From Scatomonas sp963661545 (GTDB lineage Bacteria; Bacillota; Clostridia; Lachnospirales; Lachnospiraceae), in assembly GCA_963661545.1 (NCBI GenBank), contig CAVLCU010000137.1, positions 1 through 5,955 of the forward strand: a DNA stretch of 5,955 nucleotides, in the 5' to 3' direction. The notes under the pieces were generated by a model. The model saw only the letters and a program-made list of their open reading frames with translations. It did not search any database and was not told the DNA's origin. A program made the translations under genes and the position numbers. Of this stretch, positions 1-4,707 are shown one piece after another. Within the stretch, counting starts at the first letter, position 1. The number at the start of each line of letters is the position of its first letter.

Positions 1-214
1 GGTCTGCCTGTAAGCGTGCATTGATCCGGTTCTCAATCTCCAGAAAACCCTCCACCCCCTCCTGCTCGATAATTTCTCTCAAGAGACGCTTTTCCTGCTT
101 CTGAATTACCAGATCCGAGTCTATGAATTGATATCCCAGTTCCTTGGCCAGGATAACCCCGATGGTACTCTTCCCCACCCCCGGCATACCGATTAAGATG
201 ATATTATTCTTCAT
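1..214 (-). CDS. Shikimate kinase-family P-loop kinase (AroK-like), N-terminal part only
   Basis: The first 71 codons are present and the rest lies beyond the left edge. The start is ATG at 214-212, preceded by AGGAGA (224-219) four bases upstream. Visible features are a beta strand leading into the Walker A loop GMPGVGKST (residues 9-17), which binds ATP phosphates, and a DSD motif (residues 32-34) matching the DxD of shikimate kinases that contacts Mg and the shikimate hydroxyls. A helical stretch ending in GFLEIE (56-61) follows. Family members phosphorylate shikimate in the chorismate pathway in the cytoplasm. However, the position equivalent to the shikimate-binding Arg58 of the Mycobacterium tuberculosis enzyme is Leu58 here, so the substrate is uncertain. 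It could be a paralogue of unknown substrate commonly labelled shikimate kinase. The kinase fold is secure, the shikimate role is not. It lies downstream of gdhA on the same strand with a 109-base gap. Confidence 0.8.
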   Translation of the reverse strand, partial: MKNNIILIGMPGVGKSTIGVILAKELGYQFIDSDLVIQKQEKRLLREIIEQEGVEGFLEIENRINARLQAD

Positions 215-231
215 AAAGTCTCCTATACGAA

Positions 232-260
232 GGAAGGGCGCTTGCAGCAAGCGCCCTTCC
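232..260 (-). terminator. Perfect 13-bp intergenic hairpin between gdhA and the AroK-like gene
   Basis: GGAAGGGCGCTTG (232-244) is the exact reverse complement of 248-260, with a 3-base loop. The stem is GC-rich and should be very stable. It lies 64 bases past the gdhA stop and 17 bases before the AroK-like start. In the gdhA direction no U-tract follows (TTCGTATAGG instead), so it is not a textbook intrinsic terminator. It may be a weak terminator, a 3' end stabiliser or an intercistronic processing site. The structure is seen directly, the role is inferred. Confidence 0.5.
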
Positions 261-286
261 GATCCTGATGGGTCTGTCCATCTGAC

Positions 287-311
287 TGTCCCCACAATTG
301 CTGGTGGGACA
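287..311. repeat. Short inverted repeat just past the gdhA stop codon
   Basis: TGTCCCCAC (287-295) can pair with GTGGGACA (304-311) with one bulged C, around an eight-base loop. It starts 12 bases after the gdhA stop (324-326) and forms, with the hairpin at 232-260, a two-hairpin 3' trailer on the gdhA message. No U-tract follows on the minus strand. It may have no function. Confidence 0.3.
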
Positions 312-323
312 GCCGCCTGTGAT

Positions 324-1658
324 TTATACAATGCCCTGGCAGAGCATAGCATCTACTACCTTATTGAAGCCGGCAATGTTGGCACCTGCCACATAATCGC
401 CCTTCAGATTATACTGGCTGGAAGCATGGTCAATGTTGTGAACGATGTTGACCATAATATCCTTCAGCTTGGCATCCACCTCTTCGAAGGTCCAGCTCAG
501 ACGTGCGCTGTTCTGGCACATCTCCAGAGCGGAGGTAGCAACACCGCCGGCATTGGCTGCCTTGCCCGGTGCAAAGATGACCTTATTCTGCTGGAAATAC
601 TCAGTAGCCTGCAGGGTAGTGGGCATATTGGCTCCCTCTCCTACCGCCAGAACTCCATTCTTCACCAGCTCCTTGGCGTCCTCCAGATCCAGCTCATTCT
701 GGGTGGCACAGGGAAGGGCAATGTCAGCCTTCACCGTCCATACGCCCCGGCCCTCATGATATTGAGAATTGGGACGATACTTCTTATACTCTGTCAGACG
801 GGCTCTGTTGACTTCCTTAATCTCCTTCAGGGCTGCCACATCGATGCCTTCCGGATCGTATACCCAGCCATTGGAATCCGAGCAGGTCACCACCTTAGCA
901 CCCAGGGCATGGGCCTTCTCGATGGCATAGATGGCCACATTGCCGGAACCGGATACCAGACAGGTCTTACCCGCCAGCTCCAGACCATTGATCTTCAAAA
1001 GCTCTTCCATCAGATAGAGCAGACCATAGCCGGTGGCCTCTGTTCTGGCAAGAGAACCGCCGAAGGAAAGGCCCTTGCCTGTCAGGACTCCTTCATAATG
1101 TCCGGTAATTCTCTTGTACTGGCCATACATATAACCGATCTCACGGCCACCTACCCCGATATCTCCGGCGGGAACGTCCACATCCGGTCCGATATACTTG
1201 CACAGCTCCGTCATAAAGCTCTGGCAGAATGCCATGATCTCCCGGTCGGATTTGCCCTTGGGGTCAAAGTTGGAACCGCCCTTGCCGCCGCCGATGGGAA
1301 GACCGGTCAGGGAATTCTTGAAGACCTGCTCAAAGCCCAGGAACTTAATAATACCAAGATTCACAGAAGGATGAAGACGAAGTCCGCCCTTATAGGGTCC
1401 GATGGCGCTGTTGAACTGCACACGATAACCGGTATTGACCTGCACCTGACCGGCATCATCGATCCAGGGTACACGGAACTTGATCTGACGCTCCGGCTCC
1501 GTCAGGCGCTCCAGAACTGCCAGCTTCTTATACTTCTCCTCCTGCAGGGCAATGATGGGTCTGAGAGAATTCAAAACCTCCTTCACTGCCTGATGAAACT
1601 CCGGTTCACCCGGGGTCTGTACCTGTACCCGTTCAATGACCTCATCTACGTAAGACAT
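324..1658 (-). CDS. gdhA: NADP-dependent glutamate dehydrogenase
   Basis: The enzyme catalyses reversible amination of 2-oxoglutarate to glutamate in the cytoplasm, acting as an assimilatory step. At 444 residues it has the normal length of hexameric GDH (about 450). Residues are numbered from the ATG at 1658. By comparison with Clostridium symbiosum GDH, the substrate-site lysines are K90 (GPYKGG), K114 (FKNS) and K126 (GGGKGGS), the catalytic Asp is D166 (PAGD), and the substrate-site Ser is S376 (GVATSALEM). The nucleotide loop is GSGNVA (237-242). SDS at 260-262, after the second Rossmann strand, matches NADP enzymes such as that of E. coli. The NAD-specific C. symbiosum enzyme has GPD there. 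All key residues are present. The start at 1658 is chosen because MSYVDEVIE aligns with the family N-terminus. An in-frame ATG at 1670, with GGAAG five bases upstream, would add MVVQ and cannot be excluded. The gene has its own promoter at 1726-1754. Confidence 0.95.
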   Translation of the reverse strand: MSYVDEVIERVQVQTPGEPEFHQAVKEVLNSLRPIIALQEEKYKKLAVLERLTEPERQIKFRVPWIDDAGQVQVNTGYRVQFNSAIGPYKGGLRLHPSVNLGIIKFLGFEQVFKNSLTGLPIGGGKGGSNFDPKGKSDREIMAFCQSFMTELCKYIGPDVDVPAGDIGVGGREIGYMYGQYKRITGHYEGVLTGKGLSFGGSLARTEATGYGLLYLMEELLKINGLELAGKTCLVSGSGNVAIYAIEKAHALGAKVVTCSDSNGWVYDPEGIDVAALKEIKEVNRARLTEYKKYRPNSQYHEGRGVWTVKADIALPCATQNELDLEDAKELVKNGVLAVGEGANMPTTLQATEYFQQNKVIFAPGKAANAGGVATSALEMCQNSARLSWTFEEVDAKLKDIMVNIVHNIDHASSQYNLKGDYVAGANIAGFNKVVDAMLCQGIV

Positions 1659-1725
1659 CTGTACTACCATCCTTTCTTCCGAATCCTTTTTATTCCTATA
1701 TTAAGGTCTTTTCACTCACCGCACA

Positions 1726-1754
1726 ATTATATCATGTACCCAGCACATACGCAA
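1726..1754 (-). promoter_or_regulatory. gdhA promoter (extended -10)
   Basis: Read on the minus strand there is a perfect -10 TATAAT (1731-1726) immediately preceded by TGA (1734-1732), giving an extended -10. A -35-like TTGCGT (1754-1749) sits 17 bases upstream. The expected start near 1719 would give a leader of about 60 bases to the ATG at 1658. The -35 box overlaps one arm of an inverted repeat (1751-1774), and an AGCACA repeat lies in the spacer, so regulation is plausible. The promoter call is strong by sequence but not experimentally supported. Confidence 0.75.
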
Positions 1755-1774
1755 GTTCTGATTTAGAAACTTGC
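1751..1774. promoter_or_regulatory. Inverted repeat over the gdhA -35, candidate operator
   Basis: GCAAGTT (1751-1757) and AACTTGC (1768-1774) are perfect 7-bp arms separated by 10 bases. Centre-to-centre spacing of 17 bases is a little over one and a half helical turns. The left arm covers most of the gdhA -35 box. The site could be a repressor or activator operator for gdhA, or a 3' hairpin of the upstream pyrophosphatase message, whose stop lies 29 bases away. No U-tract follows on the minus strand, so the operator reading is slightly preferred. Confidence 0.4.
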
Positions 1775-1783
1775 ATCGTTCCC

Positions 1784-1797
1784 TGTGCTCCAGCACA
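1784..1797. repeat. Small palindrome TGTGCT-CC-AGCACA after the pyrophosphatase stop
   Basis: Six-base arms (1784-1789 and 1792-1797) form a near-perfect palindrome five bases beyond the pyrophosphatase stop codon. The eight bases CCAGCACA (1790-1797) recur exactly at 1740-1747, 50 bases away, inside the gdhA promoter spacer. On the minus strand the run of Ts precedes the palindrome, so it is not an intrinsic terminator for the pyrophosphatase. It may be part of a gdhA regulatory region. Confidence 0.35.
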
Positions 1798-1802
1798 AAA
1801 AA

Positions 1803-3461
1803 TCAGACCTGTCTCTGCTGCAAGGCGGTCATAAATGCAGGAATCAACTGCTTCTTCCGTGATACCACTCCCGACAGGATACAGCTTTTCTCTCCGGCCT
1901 TGACCTGAAAGGCCTCCTCGATCAGGTCCCTGGCCTTGTCCCCATAGTAGAGAAGTTCCGTGGACTCTTCCAGAATATCGGTAAGCATGAAAAATACCAT
2001 CTCTATGCCATGTTTGCCACATTCGCTTTGCAAATGGGGCAGCAAATGCGCCCGAATATCCTTTAATTCTACCTGGTCCATAGAGCTGATCTGACCTACG
2101 CCGAAGACCACGCCCTCCATGATGAATTTCTTGAAATCCTGGTAGAAGATCTCCTCTGCGGATTTTCCCTTGAGATTGCTGCCTGCCCGGAACATTTCCT
2201 TGGCAAATTCCTCGATATTGTCAATTCCTGCCCTCAAAGCCAGCAGCTCCGCCGCCGCCCGATCCATGGGGGTGCAGGTAGGAGAACGAAACATGAGGGT
2301 ATCGGAAATGATGGCAGCACACAGAAGTCCTGCAATATCGGCCGGAATATCCAAGGCCTTCTCCTGGTACATCTGATACATGATGGTAGCCGTGCAGCCC
2401 ACCGGCTGATTGCGAAAGAGGATAGGAGAAATCGTCTCCAGAGATCCCAATCGATGATGGTCTATGATCTCCAGGATCTCAGCCTCCTCAATATTGTCCA
2501 CCGCCTGGGACTTTTCATTATGATCCACAAGAATCAGCTGCTTCTTGCGGTTAGAAATCAGATTCCGCCTGGAAATCGTCCCGATATATTTGCCCCTTCG
2601 ATTGATAATGGGATAATCCCTGTGCCGGGTATTGCGCATAATTTCCTTGATATCGTCTACCCGATCCGAGGTACGGAAGGTAATCAGATTCTCCTGGGTC
2701 ATGAGATATTTGATAGGGATCGATTGGTTAATCAGTCTGGCAATGGTATAGGTATCATGGGGCGTGCTGATAATGACACAGGACATGTCATCTGCCAATT
2801 TTTGAATGGTGCGGGAAATCTTAGCTCCCAGTCCCACAACGATGCAGCTGGCCTTCATCTCTATGGCACAGAGCTGGTCCTCCGCCCGATTTCCCAGAAT
2901 CACCAGGTCATTCTCGCTGATATAATTCTCCATGGTATCCGGATGGAAGGCTCCGATCACCACCCGCCCCTGCACGAAATAGCCATGCTCATTGCCCACG
3001 ATCACCTGTCCATCCAGGGTCTCGGCAATACTCTTGTACTGGGTCCTGGCCTGGGACATGACACTGCTGTCATAGGCGTCCATATAGGATTTTGCAATAT
3101 CACTGACCGTGATCAAGCCCTGCAGATCGTCATTCTGAGAAGTGATGGGAAGGGTCACCACATTCAAATCCCGCATGGTTTCCCAAGCCCTTTTCACGGA
3201 AATATTCCCTCTTACGCCGGCTATCTCATGGATATCGATCTCCTTTACCTGAGTTCCCGCATCCGACATATATCCCGGTGCGTTCACCTGAAATCGGTTC
3301 AGGACATACTCGGTCTCCTCATTGATCTGTCCCGCCCTGCGGGCCACAAAGTTCCCCCTCTCCGTCCGATTCTTAATATCCGCATAAGCGATGGCCGAAC
3401 AGATGGAATCCGTATCCGGATTCTTGTGACCTATGATATAAATCTTCTTCTCCTTTTTCAT
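1803..3461 (-). CDS. ppaC: Manganese-dependent inorganic pyrophosphatase with CBS and DRTGG regulatory domains (family II)
   Basis: It hydrolyses pyrophosphate to two phosphates in the cytoplasm, pulling biosynthetic reactions forward. At 552 residues it is much longer than plain family II enzymes (about 310) because the catalytic DHH domain is split by a regulatory insert. Order: first DHH segment with GHKNPDTDS (11-19; metal ligands H12, D16, D18); CBS repeat about 75-125; DRTGG domain about 135-245; CBS repeat about 250-305; second DHH segment with VDHNE (D313), DHH (334-336) and SDTLMF (D387); then the DHHA2 domain with the phosphate-binding SRKKQ (534-538). All expected metal ligands and the RKK motif are present, so it should be active. 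Related CBS-PPases are inhibited by AMP/ADP, activated by ATP, and bind diadenosine polyphosphates through these domains. The ATG at 3461 has GGGGG (3471-3467) five bases upstream. It is transcribed divergently from the S1 gene and has no clear terminator. Confidence 0.95.
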   Translation of the reverse strand: MKKEKKIYIIGHKNPDTDSICSAIAYADIKNRTERGNFVARRAGQINEETEYVLNRFQVNAPGYMSDAGTQVKEIDIHEIAGVRGNISVKRAWETMRDLNVVTLPITSQNDDLQGLITVSDIAKSYMDAYDSSVMSQARTQYKSIAETLDGQVIVGNEHGYFVQGRVVIGAFHPDTMENYISENDLVILGNRAEDQLCAIEMKASCIVVGLGAKISRTIQKLADDMSCVIISTPHDTYTIARLINQSIPIKYLMTQENLITFRTSDRVDDIKEIMRNTRHRDYPIINRRGKYIGTISRRNLISNRKKQLILVDHNEKSQAVDNIEEAEILEIIDHHRLGSLETISPILFRNQPVGCTATIMYQMYQEKALDIPADIAGLLCAAIISDTLMFRSPTCTPMDRAAAELLALRAGIDNIEEFAKEMFRAGSNLKGKSAEEIFYQDFKKFIMEGVVFGVGQISSMDQVELKDIRAHLLPHLQSECGKHGIEMVFFMLTDILEESTELLYYGDKARDLIEEAFQVKAGEKSCILSGVVSRKKQLIPAFMTALQQRQV

Positions 3462-3480
3462 GCATACCCCCGCTAAATGA

Positions 3481-3514
3481 ATCCTTCCAAAAGGATAGGC
3501 AGCCCCCTGCTGCC
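3481..3514 (-). promoter_or_regulatory. Two tandem stem-loops in the pyrophosphatase 5' leader
   Basis: The predicted leader of about 60 bases contains GGCAGC/GCTGCC (3498-3503 with 3509-3514, five-base loop) and ATCCTT/AAGGAT (3481-3486 with 3491-3496, four-base loop), only one base apart. The second ends ten bases before the GGGGG Shine-Dalgarno. No U-tract and no recognised riboswitch class is visible. They may stabilise the transcript or tune translation. The stems are short, so chance is possible. Confidence 0.35.
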
Positions 3515-3529
3515 CCTTGAACTCTTGTT

Positions 3530-3558
3530 ATCATAGCACTCTTTTTTCTTTCGGTAAA
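3530..3558 (-). promoter_or_regulatory. Pyrophosphatase promoter (extended -10)
   Basis: On the minus strand TTTACC (3558-3553) is separated by 17 bases from TATGAT (3535-3530), which is preceded by TGC (3538-3536) as an extended -10. The spacer is A-rich. Its -35 box shares two bases with the -35 region of the divergent S1-gene promoter, so the two polymerase sites overlap. Confidence 0.65.
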
Positions 3559-3577
3559 CCATTTTCTGTGGTATACT
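3549..3577 (+). promoter_or_regulatory. S1-protein gene promoter (extended -10)
   Basis: TATACT (3572-3577) differs from consensus by one base and is preceded by TGG (3569-3571), an extended -10. At a 17-base spacing the -35 position holds only TTTCGG (3549-3554), which is weak, as is usual when an extended -10 compensates. Transcription would start near 3584, giving a leader of about 22 bases that carries the Shine-Dalgarno AGGTGG. Confidence 0.65.
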
Positions 3578-3605
3578 GTAGAAAAAACAGGACGAGGTGG
3601 ATACT

Positions 3606-4307
3606 ATGTCAGATGAAAACATGAATATGGAAGAATTTTCCAAGGCGGTGGATGAATCCTTTGAGACTTTTAAGGATGAGGAAGAGCAGGCCTGGGAGAC
3701 CATGCGGCAGTATAAGGAAGAGAAGACAGTCTTGACCGTGACCGTAGATGGCATTGTCAACAAGGGAGTCATTTCCAATATAGAAGGACTTCGTGGCTTC
3801 ATCCCTGCTTCCCGTCTGGCTCTGGGGCACGTGGAGGATCTGAACGAATACCTGGGCAAGGAGATCCAGGTCCAGGTATTGGATGTGGATGAGGAGAAGA
3901 ATCGTCTCCTCCTGTCTGCCCGGGAGATCCTTCGTGCCAAGGCCGATGAGGAGAAAAAGGCGAAAATCGCAACGGTAGCTGTAGGCTCCGTGATGGATGG
4001 TGTGGTGGAGACCCTGCAGCCCTATGGTGCCTTCGTGAGACTGGAAAATGGCTTATCCGGTCTGGTTCACGTATCCCAGATCTCCCATACCCGCATCAAG
4101 GATCCCTCTGTGGTTCTGCAGGAGGGAGACCAGGTCAAGGTCAAGATCATCGGCATCAAGGATGGCAAGCTGAGTCTGTCCATCAAAGCCCTGGAAGAGG
4201 ACAAGGCCGCAGCCGAAGAGGAAGAGATTCGCAATATCAAGATTCCCAAAACAGAGGAACTGACCACCAGCCTGGGAGAACTCTTCAAGAATATCAAGCT
4301 GAACTAA
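3606..4307 (+). CDS. Stand-alone protein with two S1 RNA-binding domains
   Basis: This 233-residue cytoplasmic protein is predicted to bind single-stranded RNA through two OB-fold S1 domains. The first spans about 40-107, with the signature GLRGFIPASRL (61-71) and a closing NRLLLSARE. The second spans about 125-196, with GSVMDGVVETLQPYGAFVRL, then GLSGLVHVSQIS (149-160) and GKLSLSIKAL. An acidic N-terminal 40 residues, a charged linker (108-122) and a conserved-looking tail (TSLGELFKNIKL, 221-232) flank them. Ribosomal protein S1 has four to six such domains, so this short form is not full S1, although databases often call it 30S ribosomal protein S1. The ATG at 3606 is chosen because AGGTGG (3595-3600) lies five bases upstream. 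The in-frame GTG at 3597 would fall inside that site. No KH or catalytic domain is present. The exact role (translation, RNA decay or stress) cannot be read from sequence. Confidence 0.85.
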   Translation: MSDENMNMEEFSKAVDESFETFKDEEEQAWETMRQYKEEKTVLTVTVDGIVNKGVISNIEGLRGFIPASRLALGHVEDLNEYLGKEIQVQVLDVDEEKNRLLLSAREILRAKADEEKKAKIATVAVGSVMDGVVETLQPYGAFVRLENGLSGLVHVSQISHTRIKDPSVVLQEGDQVKVKIIGIKDGKLSLSIKALEEDKAAAEEEEIRNIKIPKTEELTTSLGELFKNIKLN

Positions 4308-4324
4308 GAAAATGCGGATTCACA

Positions 4325-4376
4325 TGTGCAGGTAGACCAAAGCCAGGGCAGTCAGCCTAGCTTTGGCACCTGTGCA
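4325..4376. terminator. Long imperfect hairpin at the S1 / GIY-YIG convergent junction
   Basis: TGTGCAGGT (4325-4333) pairs with ACCTGTGCA (4368-4376) with two G-U pairs on the plus strand. After a small internal loop CCAAAGC (4337-4343) pairs with GCTTTGG (4360-4366), and GGC/GCC can close the apex. It begins 18 bases after the S1 stop, where a terminator is expected, but no clean U-tract follows in either direction. Its right arm also encodes the last residues of the GIY-YIG gene, whose stop (4352-4354) lies in the apical loop. A bidirectional terminator or 3' stabiliser role is inferred. Confidence 0.5.
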
Positions 4377-4666
4377 ATCGGGTTTGCAGCGCGATCAGGC
4401 TCACCGTGAAAGCCCCCTGCGGTCACCAGATCTTCCTTTTCTCTGCGATTCATCTGCTTAATCTCCCATTCCCGATGCATTGCCTCCTCCTTGCAGGAGA
4501 ATTGCTCATAATAGACCAGGCTGACCGGTCTGCGGCTTCTGGTATATCGAGCTCCCTTTCCCTGGTTATGAGCTCTCATTCTCTTGTCCAGATCATTGGT
4601 CCAGCCGGTATAATAGGAGCCATCCCTACACTTCAGAATATAGGTATAATTCCCTTTTTCTTTCAC
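4352..4666 (-). CDS. Small GIY-YIG nuclease-domain protein (UPF0213/YhbQ-YazA type)
   Basis: A 104-residue single-domain protein of the GIY-YIG endonuclease superfamily, normal in length for this group (80-100) plus a short tail. Visible core: YTY (7-9) in the GIY position, YTG (19-21) in the YIG position, the catalytic-type Arg in KRMRAH (R29), then GKGARYTRSRRPVSLVYYE (36-54), and the metal-binding Glu in HREWEIK (E66). All catalytic positions appear intact, so nuclease activity on DNA is possible. The cellular role of this group is poorly known. The start is GTG (4666-4664) with GGGGG (4678-4674) seven bases upstream. An upstream ATG at 4681-4679 is out of frame. It lies 41 bases downstream of the carboxypeptidase gene with no terminator between, so co-transcription is likely. 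Residues after about 83 (AGGFHGEPDRAANP...) are outside the domain and read into the junction hairpin. Confidence 0.88.
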   Translation of the reverse strand: MKEKGNYTYILKCRDGSYYTGWTNDLDKRMRAHNQGKGARYTRSRRPVSLVYYEQFSCKEEAMHREWEIKQMNRREKEDLVTAGGFHGEPDRAANPIAQVPKLG

Positions 4667-4707
4667 AATAAAACCCCCATGATCTGCCCACTTATGGCCT
4701 CTGGCAC

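Noticed and set aside
144..1766. 540-codon open frame on the plus strand, antisense to gdhA
   Set aside because: Its codons line up exactly with gdhA codons on the other strand. In this register a stop appears only where the sense gene uses TTA, CTA or TCA, which this gene evidently avoids. The predicted protein has no recognisable motif, and the gdhA reading is unambiguous. It is a shadow of codon bias.
1732..2022. 96-codon minus-strand frame at the end of the pyrophosphatase gene
   Set aside because: It overlaps the intact DHHA2 domain, including SRKKQ, in another frame and extends into the gdhA promoter. No frameshift is needed to explain the region.
2454..3476. 340-codon plus-strand open frame antisense to the pyrophosphatase gene
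   Set aside because: It is in the same codon-aligned antisense register and the composition is His/Ile/Leu-rich without domain features. The minus-strand gene has all its catalytic motifs.
3462..3605. Riboswitch in the divergent intergenic region
   Set aside because: The predicted leaders are only about 60 and 22 bases and match no riboswitch core I can recognise. Only short stems are present.
3473..3940. 155-codon minus-strand frame (Ser/Arg-rich) across the start of the S1 gene and the divergent promoter
   Set aside because: It crosses two promoters, has a biased Arg/Ser composition typical of an antisense reading, and overlaps a clear S1-domain gene.
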